Positions 1-6,725 of a DNA stretch of 7,616 bases are shown one piece after another (the first letter of the stretch is position 1; every line of letters starts with the position of its first letter). The notes under the pieces were generated by a model. It was not told the DNA's origin and ran no database searches. It saw nothing but the letters and a program-made list of their open reading frames with translations. The stretch covers positions 1 to 7,616 of the forward strand of contig JAGCVR010000135.1 of the NCBI GenBank assembly GCA_017962285.1. Direction: 5' to 3'. This DNA is from Muribaculaceae bacterium. Lineage in GTDB: Bacteria; Bacteroidota; Bacteroidia; Bacteroidales; Muribaculaceae. A program made the translations under genes and the position numbers.

Positions 1-1
1 C

Positions 2-727
2 GAGGAACAGTTCAACACCTCCGGCGTGGAGGAGAAAGTGATTCTGAACATGTGCCGCGAATGGGAGTCGATAAAACGTCTCCAAACACTCGAAGACGAG
101 GGCCGCATAGTGATAAACTCGGGCTACGGCATTGAAAACTGTACGCGCGAGAAGATGACGCGCATATTGCTGGGCAACGACATTCCCTACCCCGAGAGCC
201 TCATCGTGAACACAAACGAGAACGTGAAGGCACAGCTCAAGAAAAGCGGCTTCCAAAGCTGCTGGATAAAGCGCGGTGACTTCCACGCCATGCACAAAGA
301 GGACGTGAGCTATGTGCGCCACATCGACGAGGCACAGGAAGTGCTCCAGGAATATTTCCTGCGTGGGATAAAACGAGCCGTGATCAACGTGCATCTCGAG
401 GGCGACCTGGTGAAATTCTACGGTGTGAAGGGCACTCCGTTCTTCTATTGGTTCTATCCGTTCGACCTGGGTCACAGCAAATACGGGTGGGAGGAAGTGA
501 ACGGCAAGTCGCAGGGCATAGAGTTCAGCGAAGACACGCTCAAGGACATCTGCCACCGCGCCGCCGATGAACTCGGCATAGAGGTGTATGGCGGCGACTG
601 CATCGTTTCGCCCGAAGGAAAGATACAGATTATCGATTTCAACGACTGGCCAAGCTTCGCTCCGTGCCGCGCCGAAGCATCCACACACATTGCCAAGCGC
701 GTTCTCGCCATTGTCAAAGAGCATTAA
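2..727 (+). CDS. ATP-grasp family protein of an inositol-lipid locus (5' end outside window)
   Basis: The frame is open to the left edge, so the gene probably begins upstream; a GTG at 26 is only an internal candidate start. The visible 241 residues look like the C-terminal two thirds of an ATP-grasp enzyme. A lysine in WIKRGD (codon 269-271) would bind ATP, a strand VHLEGDLVKFYGVKG follows, and near the end come GGDCIV and IIDFNDWPSF (Asp at 635, Asn at 641), the usual metal-binding strand. ATP-grasp enzymes form carboxylate-amine or related bonds, or phosphorylate, through an acyl-phosphate or direct phosphotransfer. The ID-x-N-x-x-P ending recalls inositol 1,3,4-trisphosphate 5/6-kinases as well as RimK and D-Ala-D-Ala ligases. 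Only 12 bases separate it from the phosphatidyltransferase gene, so the two are probably co-transcribed. Substrate unknown: an inositol- or lipid-related substrate is inferred from context. The fold call is fairly secure, the function is not. Confidence 0.72.
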   Translation, partial: EEQFNTSGVEEKVILNMCREWESIKRLQTLEDEGRIVINSGYGIENCTREKMTRILLGNDIPYPESLIVNTNENVKAQLKKSGFQSCWIKRGDFHAMHKEDVSYVRHIDEAQEVLQEYFLRGIKRAVINVHLEGDLVKFYGVKGTPFFYWFYPFDLGHSKYGWEEVNGKSQGIEFSEDTLKDICHRAADELGIEVYGGDCIVSPEGKIQIIDFNDWPSFAPCRAEASTHIAKRVLAIVKEH

Positions 728-739
728 AAGCAAGCAATC

Positions 740-1699
740 ATGCGAAGTTTTAAGGAAATAAAGCAGCAATACCGCAGTTCCCTAAAGTCGATGGACACGG
801 AAGAGACAATCGACCTGATGTTCTATCGCCCCATCGGATATGCCTGGGCATTGCTGTTTGCCAAACTTGGTGTAACACCAAACGTGGTGACCATAATCTC
901 CATAATTCTTGGTGTGGCAGGTGGCGTGCTGCTGTACTTTGGCGCCAGTCCGCTGATCTGGCTCAACTATGTGGGCATTCTGCTCATAATCTGGGCTAAC
1001 AGCTACGACAGTGCCGACGGTCAGCTCGCCCGCATGACGGGACAGTATTCACGCCTTGGCCGCATTCTGGACGGCGTGAGCGGTGACTTGTGGTTCATCG
1101 CCATCTATTTTGCCCTTACGTTCCGTGAACTCCATTTCGGCGACAGCGCACTGGGCACTTTCTTCTGCGAGCATGGGTGGGTGATATGGACACTTGCCAT
1201 AGTGGCAGGTGCCAGCCACGCATTCCAAGCCGCCATGGCCGACTACTACCGCCAGTTCCACCTCTATTTCCTGAAAGGGAAGGACGGCAGCGAACTCGAC
1301 AGCGTGGCGGCACTCAATGCCGACTATCGCAAAATCTCGTGGAGCGAGCAACCGCTGAAGAAACTCACCATGTTCTTCTACCGCAACTACACCGCCAACC
1401 AGGAGCGGTTCACGCCTCAGATGCAACGCCTTCGCGGCAAGCTCAAAGAGGAATACGGAGACGACATACCACAGGAGTTCCGCGACAAATTCCGCGCCAA
1501 GAGCAAGCCGCTGATGAAATACACCAACATGCTTTCGTTCAACACCCGCACCATTGCCATGTTTCTGGCAGTGATAGTGAAAATGCCATGGCTCTATTTC
1601 GTCTTTGAGATTGTGGTGCTCAACGCCATGCTTGTGTATATGATCTGCTCGCACGAACACCGCTGCAAATCACTTATTAAATCAAACTTCCAATCCTAA
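740..1699 (+). CDS. CDP-alcohol phosphatidyltransferase, probable phosphatidylinositol (phosphate) synthase
   Basis: Integral membrane enzyme of 319 residues. It carries the family signature D90-x2-D93-G94-x2-A97-R98-x8-G107-x3-D111, whose aspartates bind two metal ions and the CDP-alcohol. The expected fourth aspartate, three residues after D111, is a glycine here, and D116 follows one place later (DGVSGD). Hydrophobic segments lie at about 46-68, 72-88, 116-128, 147-166 and 271-303. A hydrophilic stretch of about 100 residues (169-270) separates the fourth and fifth, longer than in compact bacterial members. Family enzymes transfer a phospho-alcohol between a CDP carrier and an acceptor. 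With a myo-inositol-1-phosphate synthase just downstream, the head group is most likely inositol or inositol phosphate. It cannot be told from sequence whether the activated partner is CDP-diacylglycerol (giving PI-phosphate) or CDP-inositol (giving PI directly). The ATG at 740 follows the previous stop by 12 bases. Confidence 0.85.
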   Translation: MRSFKEIKQQYRSSLKSMDTEETIDLMFYRPIGYAWALLFAKLGVTPNVVTIISIILGVAGGVLLYFGASPLIWLNYVGILLIIWANSYDSADGQLARMTGQYSRLGRILDGVSGDLWFIAIYFALTFRELHFGDSALGTFFCEHGWVIWTLAIVAGASHAFQAAMADYYRQFHLYFLKGKDGSELDSVAALNADYRKISWSEQPLKKLTMFFYRNYTANQERFTPQMQRLRGKLKEEYGDDIPQEFRDKFRAKSKPLMKYTNMLSFNTRTIAMFLAVIVKMPWLYFVFEIVVLNAMLVYMICSHEHRCKSLIKSNFQS

Positions 1700-1708
1700 G
1701 GGTTGGAA
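1688..1708 (+). other. Intercistronic hairpin with the stop codon in its loop
   Basis: TTCCAATCC (1688-1696) pairs with GGGTTGGAA (1700-1708) over nine positions, one of them a T.G wobble. The three loop bases are the TAA stop codon of the phosphatidyltransferase gene. No T-run follows, so this is not a standard terminator. It may affect translation coupling or transcript stability before the HAD gene, which starts 20 bases later. Confidence 0.55.
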
Positions 1709-1727
1709 TATCATCGTTTCAAGAGAT

Positions 1728-2471
1728 ATGGGAATAATGGCAATAAGAAACCTGCGCCGTCAGGAAGTGAGAGGGGTGATTTTCGACTACGGAGGCACCC
1801 TCGACAGTCGTGGAGTACACTGGAGCGAGATTATCTGGGATGCGTACCGTCATTCGTCGATTCCCGTTGAGAAGGAACAGTTCCGTGAGAGCTATGTGAA
1901 AGCTGAGCGTGAGCTGGCTCGCAACAGACACATCCTGCCCCAGGACGACTTTCACACATTATTACTTAAAAAGATGCGCATCGAGCTCGCCGACCTCGCA
2001 GGAAAGGGTTTGATTGAGAGCGATAAAGTGGAGCAATGGGCTCAGGAGACGGCACGTTACTGCGACGACAGCGCCCGGGAATGTATTGAAGAAGCCCGTC
2101 CTGTGCTTGAAATGCTCAGCAAACGGATGCCCCTGATGCTCGTGAGCAACTTCTATGGAAATATCGACAGCGTACTTCGCGCCTACGATATCCGGCATTA
2201 TTTCAAGGGAATCATAGAGAGTGCCGTGGTGGGAGTGCGCAAACCAAACCCCACCCTGTTCCTTCTGGGAGTGGACGCTCTGGAACTGGACCCCCGGCAA
2301 GTGCTGGTAGTAGGCGACAGTCTCCACAAAGACATCGAGCCAGCCGAGCAACTCGGTTGCCAGGTGCTATGGCTTAAAGGCAAGGGGTGGACCGCCGAAG
2401 AAGATGCCTACATCCATCCAAGCATGATAAAGAGCATTACCGACGTTCCAGCCCACATCATTTCCGATTAG
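1728..2471 (+). CDS. HAD-superfamily hydrolase (putative phosphatase of the inositol-lipid operon)
   Basis: A 247-residue protein with all four HAD blocks: motif I FDYGGTLD with nucleophile D20 and T24, motif II serine S140 in LVSNFYGN, motif III lysine K172 in VRKPNP, and motif IV GDSLHKDI (G196-D197, D202). Residues about 30-125 form the helical C1-type cap. Most HAD phosphatases have a second aspartate two residues after the nucleophile as general acid/base; here it is G22. Some family members lack that residue, so activity is plausible but unproven. The gene follows the phosphatidyltransferase by 28 bases, which suggests one operon. Dephosphorylation of inositol phosphate or of a PI-phosphate lipid is an inference from position. 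The ATG at 1728 follows an AAGAGA stretch at 1721; a second ATG at 1737 is also possible. Confidence 0.83.
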   Translation: MGIMAIRNLRRQEVRGVIFDYGGTLDSRGVHWSEIIWDAYRHSSIPVEKEQFRESYVKAERELARNRHILPQDDFHTLLLKKMRIELADLAGKGLIESDKVEQWAQETARYCDDSARECIEEARPVLEMLSKRMPLMLVSNFYGNIDSVLRAYDIRHYFKGIIESAVVGVRKPNPTLFLLGVDALELDPRQVLVVGDSLHKDIEPAEQLGCQVLWLKGKGWTAEEDAYIHPSMIKSITDVPAHIISD

Positions 2472-2654
2472 CGCTGAAACCGGCTTTGTTTTTGACCTTT
2501 TTTTCAGAAAATGTGGCAGTGCTTAATTTACTTATTTTAACACCAATCGGCAAAACAAGGCGAAAATAAAGATATTTTAACATAAACCAAACTTCATAAG
2601 TATAATTTAACTATTAAATATTGTAAAATAGTAGTGTAATTCAAAAAAAGGGAG

Positions 2655-2662
2655 TACTTTTG
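2655..2662 (+). promoter_or_regulatory. Bacteroidetes -7 box for the inositol-phosphate synthase gene
   Basis: TACTTTTG matches the Bacteroidetes consensus TAnnTTTG and lies 103 bases before the synthase ATG, in the AT-rich 2472-2765 gap. No convincing -33 TTTG is present at the right distance (about 2630-2636), so strength is uncertain. Transcription would start near 2667. Apart from this box and the small hairpin after it, nothing else recognisable lies in the gap; no GC-rich terminator follows the HAD gene. Confidence 0.5.
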
Positions 2663-2667
2663 ATACG

Positions 2668-2685
2668 CATTTCCTTTGAGAAATG
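2668..2685 (+). other. Small hairpin at the predicted 5' end of the synthase mRNA
   Basis: CATTTC (2668-2673) and GAAATG (2680-2685) form a perfect six-base inverted repeat around a six-base loop. It sits where the transcript from the -7 box at 2655 would begin. The right arm contains the ATG of a 14-codon reading frame. A role in transcript stability is possible, but a stem this short may be chance. Confidence 0.3.
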
Positions 2686-2765
2686 AAAGAATCATGGGAA
2701 CTGCTAATACCGAGAACTAAAAAATAATAACAAATAAAAAGTGTAAGTAAGAAATTATTTAATTT

Positions 2766-4073
2766 ATGAAAGCAACAAACGTAAAGCCAGCTACCGGCAA
2801 ATTAGGTGTTATGGTAGTAGGTCTGGGTGCTGTGAGCACCACATTTATCACCGGAGTTCTGATGGCACGCAAAGGCCTCACCAAACCGGTTGGTTCAATG
2901 ACGCAATATGACAAGATGCGCGTTGGCCGCGGAGCTGAGAAGAAGTATCTCCACTACAAGGACATCGTTCCCATTGCAGACTTGAACGACATTGAATTTG
3001 CAGCTTGGGACGTTTATCCCGCAAATGCTTACGAGTCGGCCATCAATGCCGAAGTACTCAAAGAGAAAGACATCAACCCCGTTAAGGATGAGCTTCTTGC
3101 CATCAAGCCGCTTAAGGCCGCTTTCGACAAGAACTACGCAAAACGCCTCGACGGCGACAACGTGAAGCAGTGCAAGGACCGCTGGGACATGGCACAGCAG
3201 ATTCGTGAAGATATCCGCAACTTCAAGGCTGAAAAGGGCGTGGACCGCGTGGTTGTTCTCTGGGCAGCATCAACTGAGATTTACGTTGCTCCCGACATGA
3301 AATATCACGGAACACTCGCAGCTCTTGAGGAGGCAATGAAGAACGACGAAACCGCTTACATTGCACCATCCATGTGCTACGCTTACGCCGCACTGAAAGA
3401 AGACGCTCCATTTGTGATGGGTGCTCCCAACACAACAGTGGACATCCCGGCAATGTGGGAACTCGCAGAAGAGACCAAGATACCTATCGCAGGTAAAGAC
3501 TTCAAGACTGGCCAGACACTTGTAAAGAGTGGTTTCGCTCCTATCATCGGCACACGTATGCTGGGTCTGAGCGGATGGTTCTCGACCAACATACTCGGCA
3601 ACCCCGACGGCCTTGTGCTCGACGAGCCCGCAAACTTCCGCACAAAAGAGGTGAGCAAGCTCTCCACACTTGAATCAATTCTGGTGGCAGACGAACAGCC
3701 CGATCTCTACAGCAACTACTTCCACAAAGTGCGTATCAACTATTATCCACCCCGCAACGACAACAAAGAGGGCTGGGACAACATTGATATCTTTGGCTGG
3801 ATGGGCTATCCGATGCAGATAAAGATCAACTTCCTCTGCCGCGACTATAACCTTGCAGCACCTCTGTGTCTTGACCTGGTACTGCTTATCGACCTTGCCC
3901 ACCGTGCAGGCCGCTACGGCACACAGCGCTTCCTGAGCTTCTATCTCAAGAGCCCGATGCACGACTACACCAAGGACGAAATCCCCGTAAACCACCTGTT
4001 CCAGCAGTATGTGATGCTGAAGAACGCTATCCGCGAAATGGGTGGCTACGAAGCTGACGAAGAAATAGATTAA
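2766..4073 (+). CDS. ino1: myo-Inositol-1-phosphate synthase (inositol-3-phosphate synthase)
   Basis: This 435-residue NAD-dependent cytosolic enzyme converts D-glucose 6-phosphate to 1L-myo-inositol 1-phosphate, the first committed step to inositol lipids. The N-terminal Rossmann motif is VVGLGAVSTTF (G19, G21). Family hallmarks follow: APNTTVDIPAMWELAEE, the active-site block GKDFKTGQT (243-251), which corresponds to the GDDFKSGQT-like segment of eukaryotic synthases, STNILGNPDG (from 273), and the lysine/aspartate-rich NFLCRDYNLAAPLCLDL (from 355). The length falls between short actinobacterial and longer eukaryotic synthases and fits Bacteroidetes members. The ATG at 2766 is preceded by an A/T-rich leader with no Shine-Dalgarno sequence, as is usual in this phylum. 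It has its own promoter box and a strong terminator behind it, so it can be expressed apart from the three upstream lipid genes. The product assignment is secure. Confidence 0.95.
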   Translation: MKATNVKPATGKLGVMVVGLGAVSTTFITGVLMARKGLTKPVGSMTQYDKMRVGRGAEKKYLHYKDIVPIADLNDIEFAAWDVYPANAYESAINAEVLKEKDINPVKDELLAIKPLKAAFDKNYAKRLDGDNVKQCKDRWDMAQQIREDIRNFKAEKGVDRVVVLWAASTEIYVAPDMKYHGTLAALEEAMKNDETAYIAPSMCYAYAALKEDAPFVMGAPNTTVDIPAMWELAEETKIPIAGKDFKTGQTLVKSGFAPIIGTRMLGLSGWFSTNILGNPDGLVLDEPANFRTKEVSKLSTLESILVADEQPDLYSNYFHKVRINYYPPRNDNKEGWDNIDIFGWMGYPMQIKINFLCRDYNLAAPLCLDLVLLIDLAHRAGRYGTQRFLSFYLKSPMHDYTKDEIPVNHLFQQYVMLKNAIREMGGYEADEEID

Positions 4074-4095
4074 TTAAGACTCTTTTTCATACAGG

Positions 4096-4134
4096 GGAAA
4101 GCTCGGTCAGTGATGCCCGGGCTTTCCATTTTTT
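4096..4134 (+). terminator. Rho-independent terminator of the inositol-phosphate synthase gene
   Basis: An 11-base-pair stem (4096-4106 with 4117-4127, one T.G pair) encloses a 10-base loop and is followed by six T residues at 4129-4134. It starts 22 bases after the synthase stop. Read on the other strand it has no T-run, so it should not stop the convergent minus-strand gene. Confidence 0.9.
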
Positions 4135-4195
4135 GTTTACGAAAGAGTTTATCTCAAATCGGCCATTAGGGTTTATTCCACACTCCTGGACTTAA

Positions 4196-5698
4196 TCACT
4201 TGCAGACCACTGTCTGCGGTGCGCTTTCGTTGTTGCAGTGGTCAAGCGCCGTAACGGCAAAGCAATCGCCACTTACTGCCTTTGCCGGTGAAAATGAAGT
4301 ATGCGGTGTAACGGCTACGATATTTGCTGGGTTATCGAAGTCCCTTGCAGAACCTGCAGGGAAGCGATAAACCACATATTGCACCGCGCGCTGCATCTCT
4401 CCCGAAGCCTTCGGCTCCTTCCACGAGAGGACAAGATTGCCGGCAATGCGGCGCTGCTTGAGCTGACGAACCGGAAGCGGCGGGATGCTGTCGAGCCATG
4501 TGTAAGCCGGTATGATAGCCGGAGTGGACTGATGGTGAAGCGCGAGAGAATCGAGAATGCCGTTGAAATTCTGAGTAATGGTGTAGCCGGGCCACCATGT
4601 AATGCCATGAACGCCTTCGAGAGAGCGCTGCAGCGAGATGCGGTGGTTGAGCTGTGTAGGACACAGCGTGTCGGGCACATCGTGATGAGTCATTATGTTG
4701 TGAGCCGAGATGCCGAAATACATGTGACGGTCGTTGGCATGCCGTGCCCACCAGTAAGACAGTTCAAGCGCAGGGGCGCGCTTGTGTTCCAGTTCCCAGT
4801 AGAGTTGCGGCACCATGTAATCCACCCAACCGCATCGAGTCCATTTGGGGCAGTCGGCATAGAGGGCATCGTAGCACTGGAGGGCGTCGGTCTCGCTGCC
4901 ATCAGGGTCGCTCGTTCGGTTCCGCCACACACCGAACGGACTTATGCCGAAACGCACCCACGGCTTAATGCCTTGAATGGTATGGTGCAATTGTTCTATC
5001 AGCATGTCCACGTTCTGGCGGCGCCAATCACCGCGGTCCATACCATTGCCGTAGCGGGCATAGGAATCATCATCAGGGAAATCCACTCCCTCGACCGGAT
5101 AGGGATAGAAATAATCGTCCATGTGGATAGCATCGACATCGTATCTGGTGAGAATGTCGGCAACCACCTTATTTATGAAATCCCTGCTTTCGGGCAGTCC
5201 CGGGTCAAAATAAATCTTGCCGTCGGCATAGGAGAGAAACCACTCGGGATGCTCATAGTAGATATGTCCTTTCGCCGGCATTTCGCCTTTAGAAGCTGTT
5301 ACGCGATAAGGATTTATCCAGGCATGGAGTTCCATCCCTCGGTTATGCGCCTCCGTTATCATAAACTGCAGCGGGTCCCAGTCGGGGTCGGGCGCCACGC
5401 CGGCTGTTCCACTTATGTAGCGCGACCACGGTTCAAGACTGCTGTGATAGGCGGCATCGGCCTGCGGACGAATCTGCCAGATCACGGCATTACAGCCTGC
5501 CTGCTTCAGGAGATTTAGCTGGTGGCGGAGATATGCCTGGTTTTCGGCAGTCGTCATCCGCGCATACTGCTCCTGCCCTATTATGTGCATCCACGCACCA
5601 CGGAACTCATGCTTGGGGTTCTGAGCCACTGCTGAGGAAAAGCCGCAAACCACAACGAGTACGGCCACAGATGTCAATCGCAAAAAACTTTTCATCAT
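4196..5698 (-). CDS. Secreted GHL10/YngK-type glycoside-hydrolase-like protein with C-terminal FN3-like domain
   Basis: With the start at 5698 (ATG-ATG) this is 500 residues. It begins with a type I signal peptide: KSFLRL, a hydrophobic core VAVLVVVCGF, and probable cleavage after SSAVA near residue 25. The mature protein starts HEFRGAWMHI and forms a TIM-barrel-like domain of the glycosyl hydrolase-like 10 family (UPF0748/YngK). Typical blocks are NAVIWQIRPQADAAY, MELHAWINPYR, the acidic motif MDDYFYPYP (193-201), FGISPFGVWRN and VDYMVPQLYWE. The last 100 or so residues (LVLSW...YVVYRF...CFAVTALD) look like a fibronectin type III domain. It is probably exported to the periplasm or outer membrane and acts on a polysaccharide or peptidoglycan-related glycan; the substrate is not known. 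A longer frame opens at 5764, but a promoter box lies inside that extension. It is convergent with the inositol synthase gene and functionally unrelated to it as far as can be seen. Confidence 0.85.
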   Translation of the reverse strand: MMKSFLRLTSVAVLVVVCGFSSAVAQNPKHEFRGAWMHIIGQEQYARMTTAENQAYLRHQLNLLKQAGCNAVIWQIRPQADAAYHSSLEPWSRYISGTAGVAPDPDWDPLQFMITEAHNRGMELHAWINPYRVTASKGEMPAKGHIYYEHPEWFLSYADGKIYFDPGLPESRDFINKVVADILTRYDVDAIHMDDYFYPYPVEGVDFPDDDSYARYGNGMDRGDWRRQNVDMLIEQLHHTIQGIKPWVRFGISPFGVWRNRTSDPDGSETDALQCYDALYADCPKWTRCGWVDYMVPQLYWELEHKRAPALELSYWWARHANDRHMYFGISAHNIMTHHDVPDTLCPTQLNHRISLQRSLEGVHGITWWPGYTITQNFNGILDSLALHHQSTPAIIPAYTWLDSIPPLPVRQLKQRRIAGNLVLSWKEPKASGEMQRAVQYVVYRFPAGSARDFDNPANIVAVTPHTSFSPAKAVSGDCFAVTALDHCNNESAPQTVVCK

Positions 5699-5721
5699 AT
5701 TTTTAAAATTTCTATTTTTTA

Positions 5722-5729
5722 CAAATATA
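5722..5729 (-). promoter_or_regulatory. Bacteroidetes -7 box for the GHL10-like gene
   Basis: On the minus strand this reads TATATTTG, a full match to TAnnTTTG, 23 bases before the ATG pair at 5698. The predicted transcript start near 5716 lies downstream of the ATG at 5764, which supports the shorter protein. No clear -33 element was found at the expected distance. Confidence 0.55.
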
Positions 5730-5818
5730 GTGCAAACCGAACGCAATAAAAAGAATTTATTCATTTTTTATTGGTTATTTTAATTCGGTTATCGGGCGGA
5801 GCATTATCAAATTATGCG

Positions 5819-5826
5819 TACCTTTG
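5819..5826 (+). promoter_or_regulatory. Bacteroidetes -7 box for the EamA transporter gene
   Basis: TACCTTTG matches TAnnTTTG exactly and sits 15 bases before the ATG at 5842, which would give a leader of about 10 bases. It overlaps a TTG at 5824 that could otherwise be taken as a start codon. A good -33 TTTG is not visible. The box is divergent from the minus-strand box at 5722-5729. Confidence 0.55.
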
Positions 5827-5841
5827 CAGAATAAAAGAAAT

Positions 5842-6717
5842 ATGTGGATTGCATTTGCCATATTATCATCGCTCTGTCTTGGGTTCTACGACATCTTCAA
5901 GAAACTGTCGCTTGAGCGCAACAATGTGCTCATTGTGCTGTTTCTGAACACCTTGTTCTGCACATTGTTCCTCTCCCCGGTACTCATTGGCGGTATTGGA
6001 AGCGGCTCGTTTGAGGTGTATTCTTTTCACGACCACATGCTGATGGTTCTCAAGGCCGGCATTGTTTTGTCGTCGTGGGCTCTGGGCTACGTGGCAATAA
6101 AGCATCTGCCGCTGACCATAACCGGTCCCATCAGCGCCATGCGCCCTGTGATAGTGCTTGTGGGAGCACTTGTGATTTTCGGCGAATGCCTCAATGCGAT
6201 GCAGTGGATTGGTAGTCTGCTGGGGTTCGGCTCGCTCCTGATTATCAGCCAGATAGGTGCGCGCGAGGGATTCTCGCTGCGCAACAGCCGCTGGCTGTGG
6301 TATATACTCGGAGCCACAGTGCTTGCTGCCGTGAGCGCACTCTATGACAAATATCTGATGCGTCACTACGAGCCACTTGCCGTTCAGGCATGGTTCTCGT
6401 TCTATCAGTGCCTTATCATGGGTGCTATTACCTGGGTGGCTGTAAGACACGGTGTTGGTATGAACGACAGATTCCAGTGGCGATGGACCATATTACTCAT
6501 ATCGGTGTTTATTACGATCGCCGATTTGGCGTATTTCTTTGCCTTGAGCATCGACGGGTCGATGGTGAGTGTGGTGAGTATGATTCGCCGTGGCAGCGTG
6601 CTTGTCACGTTCTTCTATGGTGTGATAGTGCTCCGCGAGAAAAACATTAAGCTTAAAGCCCTTGACCTGGCCGTTCTTCTCGTGGGTCTCACGCTGCTGA
6701 TAGCAGGAAGCTATTAG
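5842..6717 (+). CDS. EamA/DMT-superfamily membrane transporter
   Basis: A 291-residue, very hydrophobic protein with about ten membrane spans arranged as two similar halves, the usual build of EamA drug/metabolite transporters. The first half ends with the family pattern HLPLTITGPISAMRPVIVLV and an acidic FGE. The second half repeats it as DGSMVSVVSMIRRGSVLVTFF followed by VLREKN. It acts in the inner membrane, probably exporting or exchanging a small metabolite; the substrate cannot be deduced. The ATG at 5842 is preferred over a TTG at 5824 because the promoter box covers the TTG and the protein then starts directly with the first membrane span (MWIAFAILSSLCLGF). No terminator with a T-run follows, so read-through into rpiB, 144 bases downstream, is possible. 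Confidence 0.88.
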   Translation: MWIAFAILSSLCLGFYDIFKKLSLERNNVLIVLFLNTLFCTLFLSPVLIGGIGSGSFEVYSFHDHMLMVLKAGIVLSSWALGYVAIKHLPLTITGPISAMRPVIVLVGALVIFGECLNAMQWIGSLLGFGSLLIISQIGAREGFSLRNSRWLWYILGATVLAAVSALYDKYLMRHYEPLAVQAWFSFYQCLIMGAITWVAVRHGVGMNDRFQWRWTILLISVFITIADLAYFFALSIDGSMVSVVSMIRRGSVLVTFFYGVIVLREKNIKLKALDLAVLLVGLTLLIAGSY

Positions 6718-6725
6718 AATAAGTG

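Noticed and set aside
1049..1660. A 203-codon minus-strand open frame
   Set aside because: It is antisense to the phosphatidyltransferase gene. The protein is rich in His, Val and Glu without any motif, typical of a shadow frame.
2472..2512. T-rich stretch after the HAD gene as a possible terminator
   Set aside because: Runs of T are present (GTTTTTG, CTTTTTTT), but only a three-pair stem can be formed ahead of them.
2387..2569. A 60-codon + strand frame overlapping the end of the HAD gene
   Set aside because: Its first half is a shifted reading of the HAD coding sequence and its second half is AT-rich gap. No start signal or motif supports it.
4096..4134. Bidirectional terminator serving both convergent genes
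   Set aside because: On the minus strand the stem is followed by CCTGTATGAAAAAG, not a T-run, so only + strand termination is supported.
4301..5518. A 405-codon open frame on the + strand
   Set aside because: It lies entirely antisense to the well-supported GHL10-like gene. Its translation has no recognisable domain, and it is explained by the codon bias of the real gene.
5624..5698. Lipoprotein signal (LVVVCG) in the GHL10-like protein
   Set aside because: The residue before the cysteine is Val, not Gly, Ala or Ser, and a good type I cleavage site SSAVA follows.
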